The notes under the pieces: model-generated
What the model was told of the DNA's origin: nothing
Seen by the model: the letters and a program-made list of their open reading frames with translations, nothing else
Database searches by the model: none
Shown: positions 32,782 to 41,377 of the stretch, piece by piece
Numbering within the stretch: position 1 is the stretch's first letter
How the letters are laid out: every line of letters starts with the position of its first letter
Source of the DNA: Aurantimonas sp965217685
GTDB lineage: Bacteria; Pseudomonadota; Alphaproteobacteria; Rhizobiales; Rhizobiaceae
Reading direction: 5' to 3'
Assembly (NCBI GenBank): GCA_965217685.1
Contig: CBDCIZ010000003.1
Span: 3,100,001 to 3,164,000, forward strand
Length of the DNA: 64,000 nt
Program-made: the position numbers and the translations under genes

Positions 32782-33827
32782 GCGGGGCGCTCCTTCAAGG
32801 GGGCGGCGGGTGCCGGGGCGGCTTCGTCGTGCTTCGGGACGCGCTCACGCCCATCGCGATGGTCGTGCCCCTGATCCGGCGCGTTAGTCGAAGCCTCGTC
32901 CGCGCACATCCCGCGTTCGATCTCCACCGTCGCGTGGCCGATCGCGAAGCGGCGCTTCAGTTCGGCCTTGATGTCGCGGGTGACGGCCATGCCGTCGGCC
33001 TCCTCGTCGAGGCAGGCGTGCAGCGTTGCCATTTTCCGCTCCGGCGTGATCGACCAGGCGTGGACATGGTGGACTTCGACGACGCCCGCAACGGCGCCGA
33101 CGAGATGCGGTGCGACGTCCTTGACGTCGAGGTCTGTCGGCGCGCCTTCGAGAAGCACATGGCCGGCATCGCGCACGAGCCGCCAGGCCGAAACGAGGAT
33201 GATCACCGAGACGAGCACCGACAGGATCGGGTCGATCGGCACCCAGCCGGTGTAGAGGATGACCACGGCGGCGACGATCGCGGCGACCGAGCCGAGAAGA
33301 TCGCCCAGGACATGCAGCACCGCCCCGCGGATGTTGAGGTTTTCGCGATCCGCGCCGTTGAGGATCGCGAAGACCACGATGTTGACGACGAGCCCGGCGA
33401 TGGCGATGGCGAGCATCGTGCCGCCGAGGATCGCGCCCGGCTCGGTCAGGCGGTGATACGCCTCGAAGACGATGATGCCGGCGATGACGAAGAGCGCCAG
33501 GCCATTGACGAAGGCGACCAGCACCTGAAAGCGGTCATAGCCATAGGTCCGGTCGGAATCGCCCGGCTTGCGGGCGAGACGAAAGCCGAACCAGCCGAGA
33601 CCGAGAGCCGCGAAGTCCGTCAGCATGTGTCCGGCATCGGCGATCAGGGCGAGCGAGCCGGAGATCAGCCCGCCCGCCACCTCGGCGATCATGAAGACGC
33701 CCGTCAGTACGGCCGCGATAGCAATCCGCGTCTCGTTGGCACCGTGGGCATGGCCGGTGAAGCCATGGGCGTGGTCGTCGTGGCTATGCTGGTCGTGGCT
33801 ATGATCGGTCAATTGAAACCGCTCCAT
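32778..33827 (-). CDS. Cation diffusion facilitator (CDF) metal efflux protein
   Basis: Proton-coupled exporter of divalent metals (Zn, Co or similar), 349 residues. A His-rich N-terminus (HSHDQHSHDDHAHGFTGHAH) precedes six transmembrane spans. The metal site is visible as SLALIADAGHMLTDFAAL in span two (the HxxxD pair) and GAVLHVLGDLLGSVAA in span five. The cytoplasmic domain contains VVEVHHVHAWSITPERKMATLHACL and a His/Asp-rich end. It is closest to the CzcD/ZitB/DmeF branch by these motifs; metal choice is not determined. The gene is embedded in the yej operon, overlapped by the PIN toxin gene at its 5' end (19 bases) and by yejF at its 3' end. Confidence 0.92.
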   Translation of the reverse strand: MERFQLTDHSHDQHSHDDHAHGFTGHAHGANETRIAIAAVLTGVFMIAEVAGGLISGSLALIADAGHMLTDFAALGLGWFGFRLARKPGDSDRTYGYDRFQVLVAFVNGLALFVIAGIIVFEAYHRLTEPGAILGGTMLAIAIAGLVVNIVVFAILNGADRENLNIRGAVLHVLGDLLGSVAAIVAAVVILYTGWVPIDPILSVLVSVIILVSAWRLVRDAGHVLLEGAPTDLDVKDVAPHLVGAVAGVVEVHHVHAWSITPERKMATLHACLDEEADGMAVTRDIKAELKRRFAIGHATVEIERGMCADEASTNAPDQGHDHRDGRERVPKHDEAAPAPAAPLKERPA

Positions 33828-34240
33828 GATCCGAGGTCAGCCATATCGAGCTTCTTCAATCGATTGGAGATGCGAAGCCTCTTGTCGGCGGAAACAAGAT
33901 ATTCGCAGCCAGCCGTCTGGGCGGTCGCGACATGGATGGCGTCCGGCGTCTTGTTGCCAAATTTTGCGCGAATTTCTGCCGCTCGAGTCAAGACCATCCT
34001 GTCGATCGGCAACACCAGAACACCCTCGCCGGATTGCAGAAAGCTTTCATAGAGCGCGATCAGTTCCAAATCCTCTTTCCTGAATGGAACGACCGAAACT
34101 TCCATCAACGTCAGTTCGCTTGTGACGACAAGACCACCTTGTTCATCAACGGTTGCGAGGAATCGCCGGATCGCCGCGTCCTGATTCTCGATCAGTTCGA
34201 TAACGATGTTGGAATCGAGATAGACAGAATTCCTGTCCAT
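33809..34240 (-). CDS. PIN-domain toxin (VapC-like ribonuclease)
   Basis: Predicted Mg-dependent RNase toxin of 143 residues (146 if the upstream ATG complementary to 34247-34249 is used). The acidic PIN residues are all visible: VYLDSNIVIELIE, LTLMEVSVVP, KTPDAIHVATAQ and YLVSADKRL. The start at 34240 forms TGATG with the antitoxin stop. Its base composition is lower than the flanking yej genes (34081-34140 has 29 G+C of 60), a sign of acquisition. The 3' end overlaps the cation-efflux gene by 19 bases. Confidence 0.88.
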   Translation of the reverse strand: MDRNSVYLDSNIVIELIENQDAAIRRFLATVDEQGGLVVTSELTLMEVSVVPFRKEDLELIALYESFLQSGEGVLVLPIDRMVLTRAAEIRAKFGNKTPDAIHVATAQTAGCEYLVSADKRLRISNRLKKLDMADLGSWSGFN

Positions 34241-34500
34241 CAGTCCCATTCTTCCCGAAGTTCCCTGACACGGGCGACAGCATCCTCGATGCTGGTCCTG
34301 TGATGCGCAGCGGCGCCCCAGAAACGCAGATACTTCGGAACGGGCCGCACTTCCGCTGAGATTTGGTCAGTATCGTCCTCACGCACCAGCGTGACAGTCA
34401 GCTTGCCACTTGCATCCCACTCGCCGCGCAGATCGTCGGGAAGTCGATCGGCAGGATAATGCCGAATGGTTTTACGCCTCGGGTCGTTCATGGTGTCCAT
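34240..34500 (-). CDS. Antitoxin paired with the PIN toxin
   Basis: An 86-residue acidic/basic mixed protein directly upstream of the PIN gene, sharing the TGATG junction with it. The sequence MDTMNDPRRKTIRHYPADRL, then PDDLRGEWDASGKLTVTL and the end SIEDAVARVRELREEWD resemble small uncharacterised antitoxins that accompany PIN toxins in Rhizobiales, which share the RLPxDLR start and the IRxLRDEWD tail. No ribbon-helix-helix or AbrB motif is obvious. Met4 (complement of 34489-34491) is an alternative start with better ribosome-site spacing. The assignment rests mainly on position. Confidence 0.7.
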   Translation of the reverse strand: MDTMNDPRRKTIRHYPADRLPDDLRGEWDASGKLTVTLVREDDTDQISAEVRPVPKYLRFWGAAAHHRTSIEDAVARVRELREEWD

Positions 34501-34510
34501 CCCCAAAATC

Positions 34511-35764
34511 TCACCCGAAACTCTTTCTCGGGTCGAAGGCGTCGCGCACCGCTTCGCCGACGAAGACCAGAAGCGAGAGCATCAACGATAGCACGATGAA
34601 GCCGGAAAAGCCGAGCCAGGGGGCCTGCAGGTTGTTCTTGCCCTGAGCCAGAAGCTCGCCGAGCGAGGGCGAGCCGGGGGGCAGGCCGAAGCCGAGGAAG
34701 TCGAGCGAGGTCAGCGTGGTGATCGAGCCGTTGAGGATGAAGGGCAGGAAGGTCAGCGTCGCGACCATGGCGTTGGGCAGGAGATGCCGGGTGATGATGG
34801 TCAGGTCGCCGACCCCGAGCGCCCGGGCCGCGTTGACATATTCGAAGTTGCGGGCGCGAAGGAACTCGGCTCGCACCACGCCGACGAAGGCAACCCAGGA
34901 GAACAGCAGCATGATGCCGAGCAGGATCCAGAACCCGGGCGGCAGAATCGCGGCGATGATCAGCAGCAGGTAAAGCACCGGAATCGACGACCATATCTCG
35001 ATGAAGCGCTGGAAGATGAGGTCGACCCAGCCGCCGAAATAACCCTGCATGGCGCCCGCCGCGACGCCGATGACGGCCGAGGCTGCGGTGAGGATGAGGC
35101 CGAACAGCACCGAGATGCGGAACCCGTAGATCAACCGGGCCAGCACGTCGCGCGCCTGGTCGTCGGTGCCGAGCCAGTTCATGTTGCCGAAGGAACAGCT
35201 CTTGTCGTCGACCCCGTCCGGATAGCGCGAGCAGGCCTCCTCCCTGGACAGCGTCCAGGAGGGCGGCGAGGGGGCGGGCGAGGCGATCTCGTTGTTGACC
35301 GTCTGGTAGGAATAGCGGATCGGCGGCCAGATCGCCCAACCGTTGGCGGCGATCTCGCCTGAGACGAAGGGATCGCGGTAGTTGGTGACGGGCAGGAAGC
35401 CGCCGAACACCTCCTCGGGATAATCGACGAGCACGGGGTAGTAGAACTCGCCCTTGTAGTCGACGAGGATCGGCCGGTCGTTGGCGACGAATTCGGCAAG
35501 CAGCGTCACGACGAACAGCACGGCGAAGATCCACAGCGACCAGTAGCCGCGCTTGTTCGCCTTGAAGTTCTGCCAGCGCCGACGGTTCAGCGGCGACAGG
35601 CGCGGACGCTTCGTCACCTCCGATTCCGGCGCCATCTGGGCAATGCCGCTCGTCTGTTCTGCGGCGATCTCGGCCGCACGGTCTTCGGGGCTCGTGTCGG
35701 GTCCACCCTGCCGGCGGGCCTCGTCTTCCTTCAGCCGGTCCTTGAGCGCGTCGTCCATCCTCAA
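34511..35764 (-). CDS. yejE: Peptide ABC transporter permease YejE
   Basis: Inner-membrane permease, 417 residues. A charged N-terminus (about 1-70) precedes RRWQNFKANKRGYWSLWIFA and the first span. A long periplasmic loop typical of YejE follows (GEFYYPVLVDYPEEVFGGFL, then FGNMNWLGTDDQARDVLARL). The BPD_transp_1 core begins at YGFRISVLFGLILTAASAV, with the EAA-type loop EYVNAARALGVGDLTIITRHLLPN. The C-terminal block LTSLDFLGFGLPPGSPSLGELLAQGKNN is characteristic. The stop lies 10 bases before the antitoxin start. Met3 is a possible alternative start. Confidence 0.93.
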   Translation of the reverse strand: MRMDDALKDRLKEDEARRQGGPDTSPEDRAAEIAAEQTSGIAQMAPESEVTKRPRLSPLNRRRWQNFKANKRGYWSLWIFAVLFVVTLLAEFVANDRPILVDYKGEFYYPVLVDYPEEVFGGFLPVTNYRDPFVSGEIAANGWAIWPPIRYSYQTVNNEIASPAPSPPSWTLSREEACSRYPDGVDDKSCSFGNMNWLGTDDQARDVLARLIYGFRISVLFGLILTAASAVIGVAAGAMQGYFGGWVDLIFQRFIEIWSSIPVLYLLLIIAAILPPGFWILLGIMLLFSWVAFVGVVRAEFLRARNFEYVNAARALGVGDLTIITRHLLPNAMVATLTFLPFILNGSITTLTSLDFLGFGLPPGSPSLGELLAQGKNNLQAPWLGFSGFIVLSLMLSLLVFVGEAVRDAFDPRKSFG

Positions 35765-35819
35765 AAACCCTCCCGCATGGTCCGGGCCGAAAACCGCATC
35801 GCACTTTTCCTGACCATCC

Positions 35820-36956
35820 TCAGACCTCCCGCTTCTCGAAATCGATGCGGGGATCGATCCAGGTGTAGGTGAGATCGGAGATCAGCGTCGTGGCGAGACC
35901 GATCAGCGAGAAGATGTAGAGGGTGCCGAACACGACGGGATAATCGCGGTTGTAGATGGATTCAAAGCCCAGGAGCCCGAGGCCGTCGAGGGAGAAGATC
36001 GTCTCGATCAACAGCGAGCCGGCAAAGAAGGAGGAAATGAAGGCGCCGGGAAATCCCGCGACGATGATCAGCATCGCGTTGCGGAAGACGTGGCCGTAGA
36101 GCACCTGGCGCTCGGAGAGGCCCTTGGCCCGCGCCGTCGTCACGTATTGCTTGCGGATTTCGTCGAGGAAGGAGTTCTTCGTCAGGAGCGTCGTCGTCGC
36201 GAAGGCCGAGAGCGACAGGGCGATCAGCGGCAGGGTCAGGTGCCAGAAATAGTCCGGGATCGTCCGCGTGATGCAGTTCGGCAGGTCGGCATTGTCCGAC
36301 CACAGCGCGCACCAGTCGCCGCGCACGCCATCCGACAACAGGCCGCGCAGGGGGAAGAAGTCGTAGAACGAGCCGCCGGCGAAGAGCACGATGAGCAGGA
36401 TGGCGAAGAGAAAGCCGGGGATCGCATAGGCGACGATGATGACGCCGGAGGTCCAGATGTCGAAGGTCGAGCCGTCTTTCAGCGCTTTGCGAATACCGAG
36501 CGGGATCGAGATCAGATAAGACAGCAGCGTGATCCACAGGCCGAGCGACATGGAGACGGGCAGTTTTTCGAGGATCAGGTTCCACACCGAGACCGAGCGG
36601 AAATAGCTGTCGCCGAAATCGAAGCGGACATAGTTCCAGATCATCAGGCCGAAGCGCTCGAGTGGCGGCTTGTCGAAGCCGAACTGCTTTTCGAGCTTGG
36701 CGATGAAGGCCGGATCGAGCCCCTGCGCCCCGCGATATCCCGAACTGTCGCCGCCGCCGTTCTGGCCGCCGCCGAAATCGCCGCCGCTGCCGCCCGAGAC
36801 GCGGTCGGTGGCGCCGCCGGCATCGCCCTGCAGGCTGGCGATGACCTGCTCGACCGGGCCGCCGGGCGCGAACTGGATGACGACGAAGGAGATCGCCATG
36901 ATGCCGATCAGCGTCGGGATCATCAAAAGAATGCGGCGAAGGATATAGGCGCCCAT
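35820..36956 (-). CDS. yejB: Peptide ABC transporter permease YejB
   Basis: Partner permease of YejE, 378 residues. The start MGAYILRRILLMIPTLIGIM with the first span is the usual OppB-type N-terminus. The RFAPGGPVEQ-like motif (QFAPGGPVEQVIASLQG) is followed by a Gly-rich linker (about residues 45-75) seen in the alphaproteobacterial members, then GLDPAFIAKLEKQFGFDKPP. The permease core includes YVTTARAKGLSERQVLYGHV (EAA loop) and LFSLDGLGLLGFESI-type end segments. The start was moved to the ATG complementary to 36954-36956 because the extension upstream is not conserved. A 210-base gap separates it from yejA. Confidence 0.93.
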   Translation of the reverse strand: MGAYILRRILLMIPTLIGIMAISFVVIQFAPGGPVEQVIASLQGDAGGATDRVSGGSGGDFGGGQNGGGDSSGYRGAQGLDPAFIAKLEKQFGFDKPPLERFGLMIWNYVRFDFGDSYFRSVSVWNLILEKLPVSMSLGLWITLLSYLISIPLGIRKALKDGSTFDIWTSGVIIVAYAIPGFLFAILLIVLFAGGSFYDFFPLRGLLSDGVRGDWCALWSDNADLPNCITRTIPDYFWHLTLPLIALSLSAFATTTLLTKNSFLDEIRKQYVTTARAKGLSERQVLYGHVFRNAMLIIVAGFPGAFISSFFAGSLLIETIFSLDGLGLLGFESIYNRDYPVVFGTLYIFSLIGLATTLISDLTYTWIDPRIDFEKREV

Positions 36957-37166
36957 GCTCGGGTGGTGTCTCCGGTTGTCCGACGGCCCTGGCAAGGCCG
37001 AATCTGTGGAGGCCCGCCGTTTCGGCTGAGCCCGTTGTTAACCAACTGCGCGCCGACGCGCAAAAGATCGCTCCAGCCCGAGAACTGGTCCGGCCAGGGG
37101 CAGGGACGTACGAATCCCGTCGCCCCAGGTCGTTTCGTTCCGGCCACCCTTGCCGCCGGCGCTTGC

Positions 37167-39044
37167 TCAGGCCTTGCCGATCGCCCTGGCCTTGGCTTCG
37201 TCGAACCACCACAGGCTCTCGACGGGCCAGCCATAGCCGGGCTTGGGCTCCTTGAAGCCGAACATGTCCCAATAGGCGACGCGGTGGCCTTCGGAGGTAA
37301 TGTTCGGCAGCCAGTCGAGGCGCCAGCGCAGAACCCGGTCGAGGGCGGTCAGAACGACGGTCAGCTCGTCGCGCGACTTTGCCGCGCCCGCCCTGGTGAT
37401 CAGGCCGTCGACCGCCTCGCTCGCCATGCCGGGATAATTGTAGGCGCCGGGCCGGTCGACCGCGTCGGAGCCGAAGAAGATCGACAGGCCCTCGCGTGTG
37501 GGCGTCGCGCCGAGCGCGAAGGCGGCCAGGATCATGTCGAAATCGTAGCGGTTGAGGCGGTCCTGATATTGCGCCGCGTCGACGAGGCGTAACGAGGCGT
37601 CGGCGCCCAGCAGCTTCAGATTGTCGATCATCTTCGCATAAACGCGCTGCTGCTCGGCACCGCGCGTCAGATACTCGATCTGGAAAGTCTCACCCTTCGT
37701 ATTTTTCAGGCGGCCACCCTGATTGGTCCAGCCGGCCTTGGCGAAGAGGTCCGACGCCTCGCGCAGCATCTTGCGGTCGCGTCCCGAGCCGTTGGAGACC
37801 GGCTGCGTCCAGACCGCGCCGAAGACCTCGTCGGGAATCTGTCCGCGCAGCGGTTCCAGCAGTCGAAGCTCGGCGTCGGACGGGCTGCCGGTCGCCATGA
37901 AAGGCGAGCCCTGGAAGGGCGAGTCGGAATGGACGCGCTGGCCGAACATGAGGTTCTGGTTCGTCCATTCGAAGTCGAAGCACAGATTGACCGCCTGGCG
38001 CACATGCGTGTCGGCAAAACGCGAGCGCCGCTGGTTGAGCGCCCAGCATTGAAAGTGCGGCAGCGTCTCGTCTGGAAATTCGCGTTTGACGACCGCGCCG
38101 CGCCGAACCGCCGGAAAGTCGTACTCGGTCGCCCAGTCCTTGGAGGTGAACTCCTCGCGATAGGTGATCAGCCCCTTCTTGAAGGCCTCGAGCGCCGGCT
38201 GGCGGTCGCGGAAGAAATCGATCCGCAGGGTCTGGAAGTGGCCGAGGCCCTTGGCGAAGCCGAGATCCTTCGCCCAGTAGTCGCTCCGGCGCTCATATTC
38301 GACGAACCGGCCGAAGGCGTGGCGGCCGATATCATAGCCGCCGCTGCCGGGGATTTTCTCGTCGGTGACCCGCTCGAAATCCCTGTCCTCGAAGAACGCC
38401 TTCGGAACGATCGGCATGATCAGTGCCTGCAGCGCGTCCTGATAGTTCTGCTGGCCGGTGAAGACGAGGCGCACGGTGCGTTCGTCGTCGGCCACGACGG
38501 TTTCGATGTTGCGTAGCGCCACGAGAAGCGACGGATGTCCCTTCTCCTTTAACGTCTCGTAAGTGAAGGCCACGTCCGCCGCCGTGACCGGGGCACCGTC
38601 GGAAAACCGCGCCTCCGGGCGCAGCCTGAACGTGAAGACGTTGCGGTCGTCCGAGAGCGTCACTGTCTCGGCGAGCGCGCAATACAGCGAATCAGGCTCG
38701 TCGAGCGAGGCCGTCATCAACGCATCGTAGAGGAGTTCCATCCGTGGCGGGGCATTGCCCTGAAGGACGAAGGTGTTGAGCGTATCGAAGGCGAGCGGCG
38801 ATTGGTTGAGCTGCCAGTAGGCGACCGACAGGTTCATCTGCCCGCCGCCTGGCGCCTCGGGCGAGGCGTAGTCGAAATGATCGAAGTCCGGCGCATATTT
38901 CAGGTCGCCGAAGGCCGAGAGGCCGTGCAGCGGGGCCCCTGTTTCGATCTGCGCGAAGGCAAGGCCGGGCATGACCGTCGCCGCCGCGGCGCCAAGCGCC
39001 ATTTGCCCGAAGCGACGGCGCGACAGGCGCATCGCCGTTGCCAT
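37167..39044 (-). CDS. Extracellular peptide-binding protein (SBP_bac_5), Tat-exported YejA paralogue
   Basis: Periplasmic solute receptor of 625 residues for the Yej transporter. The N-terminus LSRRRFGQMALGAAAATVMP with cleavage near AFAQ is a twin-arginine signal. The mature chain has the family-5 fold: GLSAFGDLKYAPDFDHFDYA, DALMTASLDEPDSLY, FRLRPEARFSDGAPVTAADV (SBP_bac_5 signature region), and a C-terminal WWFDEAKARAIG. The start overlaps the stop of the other YejA (TGATG). It is 35 residues shorter than its partner; the two are paralogues, not one duplicated recently, since their sequences differ strongly. Confidence 0.92.
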   Translation of the reverse strand: MATAMRLSRRRFGQMALGAAAATVMPGLAFAQIETGAPLHGLSAFGDLKYAPDFDHFDYASPEAPGGGQMNLSVAYWQLNQSPLAFDTLNTFVLQGNAPPRMELLYDALMTASLDEPDSLYCALAETVTLSDDRNVFTFRLRPEARFSDGAPVTAADVAFTYETLKEKGHPSLLVALRNIETVVADDERTVRLVFTGQQNYQDALQALIMPIVPKAFFEDRDFERVTDEKIPGSGGYDIGRHAFGRFVEYERRSDYWAKDLGFAKGLGHFQTLRIDFFRDRQPALEAFKKGLITYREEFTSKDWATEYDFPAVRRGAVVKREFPDETLPHFQCWALNQRRSRFADTHVRQAVNLCFDFEWTNQNLMFGQRVHSDSPFQGSPFMATGSPSDAELRLLEPLRGQIPDEVFGAVWTQPVSNGSGRDRKMLREASDLFAKAGWTNQGGRLKNTKGETFQIEYLTRGAEQQRVYAKMIDNLKLLGADASLRLVDAAQYQDRLNRYDFDMILAAFALGATPTREGLSIFFGSDAVDRPGAYNYPGMASEAVDGLITRAGAAKSRDELTVVLTALDRVLRWRLDWLPNITSEGHRVAYWDMFGFKEPKPGYGWPVESLWWFDEAKARAIGKA

Positions 39045-41026
39045 CACTTGGCCGACGCCGTCGATTTAGCCGCATCCTGCGTCCACCAGGAGAACGGGTC
39101 GATGCCGAGATAGCCGGGCTGCTTTTCGGGGAGGACCAGCGTCGACCAGTAGGCAAGGCGCACGTTCGGCGTGAAATACTGCGGAATAACGTAGTATTCC
39201 CAAAGCAGCACACGATCGAGAGCGCGGCTTGCGGCAACCAGCGATGGCCGGTCCGGTGCGTAGATGATGTCATTGACCAATTGATCGACGGCCGGATTCT
39301 CGATGCCGATGGTGTTGCGGCTTCCCGGCGACTTCGCCGCCTGCGAACTCCAGAAATCACGTTGCTCGTTGCCGGGCGACTCGGACTGGCCGAACAGGTC
39401 GGTCGTCATCTCGAAATTGAAATTGCGGATGCGGTCGATGTACTGGGTCGGATCGACGATTTCGATGCTGGCCTTTATGCCGAGCCGCTGCAGCGAGCGC
39501 ACGAGCGGCGAGAAGATCAGCTCCGATGTCGGATCGGCGCCCAGAAACTCGACTGACAATGGCTTGCCGGTCCTGGAATCGACGAGTTGCGTGCCCTTGC
39601 GCTCGTAGCCGGCCGACAGAAGCAGGTCGTTGGCCTGGCGCAGATAGTCGCGTTCCTTGGACGGGTCGCTGTAATTGGGGAGGTTGAAGGTCTCGTCGAA
39701 CACCTCGTCCGGAATCTTGCCGCGCAGGGGCTCCAGATATTTCAGTTCGGCCTCGCCCGGCAGGTCGCTGGAGGCCAATTCGCTGTTCTGGAAATAGCTC
39801 GTGGTGCGGGCATAGGCGCCGTAGAACAGCTTGCGGTTCATTTCCTCGAAGTTGAACGCGAGGGTGAACGCCTCACGCACCCGCCGGTTCTGGAATTTCG
39901 GCAGCCGGGTGTTGAAGACATAGGCCTGCATCGGCTGTATGCGGTCGAGCTTGAATGTCTTGCGCATCACCCGGCCGTTCTGGACCGCCGGGAAATTATA
40001 GCCCTCGGCCCAGCGGGACGCGCGGTTTTCCACGCGATAGTCGTCGAGACCGCCCTTCTTGAAGGCCTCCCAGGCAGAATTGGCATCGCGGAAATAGATG
40101 TATTTGATCGTGCCGTAATTGTAGCGTCCGACGCGCGTCGGATTGTCCTTGCCCCAATAGTCCGGCACGCGCTTCCAGGTGATCGACTGGCCGATCTGTG
40201 CGGAAGCGATCTCATAGGGGCCGGAGCCGAGCGGCATTTCGTTGGTGGGTTGCGAGATGTCGCGCTGTTTTCCGCTGGCGTCCTTGCCCTCCCACCAGTG
40301 TTTCGGCAGCACCGTCAAGTCGCCCATGATGTTGGGAAGCTCACGGTTGCCGGTCTGGTCGAAGGTGAATGTTACCTCGCGGTCTCCTGTCCGTTCGGCC
40401 TTGACCACGCTGCGGTAATAACCGTTCCAGAACGGATGCAATTCCTTCTGCTTCTGAAAGCTCCAGATCACGTCATCGACGGTGATCGGTTCGCCGTCGT
40501 GCCATTTCGCCTTCGGGGCAAGCCGAAAGGTCGCCGACGAAAAGTCGGACGGATAGCGTATGGCTTCGGCGATCAGGCCATGAGATGTGCCGGCCTCGTC
40601 GGGCGACTGGTCCATCAGCGTGTCGTAGATCAGGCCGCCGCCCTGCAGCGCCAGACCCGCTGCCGGCGTCCCTCGCACGATGAACGGGTTGAAGCTGTCA
40701 TAGGTGCCGATCGCGACCTGATCGAGCGTGCCGCCCACCGGCGCCTGCGGGTTCACATAGTCGTAGTGCTTGAAATCGGCCGGATATTTCGACTTGGCGA
40801 TCAGCGAGGTGGATTCCTGCCAGTCGCCCATGGTGACGGGTTTTGCATCGGCCTTGCCGATCGTCGCCGCGTCCGGCTGGCTCGGCGACGATGCGGGGCT
40901 GTTCTGCGCGGCCGTCGCTTGCCCAGGCGTCGCGGCGGGGGCACCCGCATCCTGCGCTGCCGCCGGGCCTGCGGCTAACGCGAGCACCAGCGCCGAAAGG
41001 CAGGCGAGGCGGGCGGCGGTCGTCAT
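39044..41026 (-). CDS. yejA: Extracellular peptide-binding protein (SBP_bac_5), Sec-exported YejA paralogue
   Basis: First gene of the yej operon, 660 residues. It carries a Sec signal peptide (TAARLACLSALVLALAAGPA, cleavage near AAAQ), an Ala/Pro/Ser-rich linker to about residue 65, then a family-5 binding domain: SKYPADFKHYDYVNPQAPVG, DTLMDQSPDEAGTSHGLIAE and FRLAPKAKWHDGEPITVDDV. C-terminal PGYLGIDPFSWWTQDAAKS. The start was placed at the ATG complementary to 41024-41026, giving a standard leader; a longer in-frame reading to 41134 is Pro/Arg-rich and improbable. YejA-type receptors bind peptides and, in some species, microcin C. Confidence 0.92.
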   Translation of the reverse strand: MTTAARLACLSALVLALAAGPAAAQDAGAPAATPGQATAAQNSPASSPSQPDAATIGKADAKPVTMGDWQESTSLIAKSKYPADFKHYDYVNPQAPVGGTLDQVAIGTYDSFNPFIVRGTPAAGLALQGGGLIYDTLMDQSPDEAGTSHGLIAEAIRYPSDFSSATFRLAPKAKWHDGEPITVDDVIWSFQKQKELHPFWNGYYRSVVKAERTGDREVTFTFDQTGNRELPNIMGDLTVLPKHWWEGKDASGKQRDISQPTNEMPLGSGPYEIASAQIGQSITWKRVPDYWGKDNPTRVGRYNYGTIKYIYFRDANSAWEAFKKGGLDDYRVENRASRWAEGYNFPAVQNGRVMRKTFKLDRIQPMQAYVFNTRLPKFQNRRVREAFTLAFNFEEMNRKLFYGAYARTTSYFQNSELASSDLPGEAELKYLEPLRGKIPDEVFDETFNLPNYSDPSKERDYLRQANDLLLSAGYERKGTQLVDSRTGKPLSVEFLGADPTSELIFSPLVRSLQRLGIKASIEIVDPTQYIDRIRNFNFEMTTDLFGQSESPGNEQRDFWSSQAAKSPGSRNTIGIENPAVDQLVNDIIYAPDRPSLVAASRALDRVLLWEYYVIPQYFTPNVRLAYWSTLVLPEKQPGYLGIDPFSWWTQDAAKSTASAK

Positions 41027-41377
41027 CAACGGCAAAGGCGAAACTCCGGTCGGTGGCGGCGGTCGTGCGGCATTGGCTTCCAACGTTTCGAGCCGGTGTC
41101 GACGAGGCCGCGGGGCGGCGATCGTTCCGAACACTCATCGCCCATTGTGGCCATGGTTCGATGGCCTGTCACCTGACGAAACCGTTAGATGCAAAAAGGG
41201 GTTGCGGTGAGGTGCTACGTTGCGGGGTAGCCGTTTTATCCATGAGCGCGGGGCAAGGGGGATACGCAGCGTACCGCACCGAATAAAACGACGAAGGCCC
41301 CGACATCGCTGCCGAGGCCTTCGCAAACTTCAAGGCCATCGCCGCTCCGCCCAAGCGAGGGCGAGGGGCAAGGCGTC
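41027..41377. other. Intergenic region between yejA and the cytochrome gene
   Basis: A 351-base stretch. Its right part holds the terminator of the cytochrome gene (41292-41323). The left part must contain the yej operon promoter; no convincing promoter boxes, operator or RNA gene were recognised. Confidence 0.5.
41285..41323 (-). terminator. Rho-independent terminator of the cytochrome c gene
   Basis: CGAAGGCC (41292-41299) and GGCCTTCG (41316-41323) form an 8-bp stem. Read on the - strand it is followed by TCGTTTTATTC, a T-rich tract. It lies 55-90 bases after the cytochrome stop. Confidence 0.7.

Noticed and set aside
37060..37166. tRNA-like segment (ACGTACGAATCCCGTCGCCCCA) in the yejB-yejA gap
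   Set aside because: It recalls a T-arm, but the loop lacks the conserved TTC-A pattern and no anticodon or acceptor partner arms can be folded on either strand.
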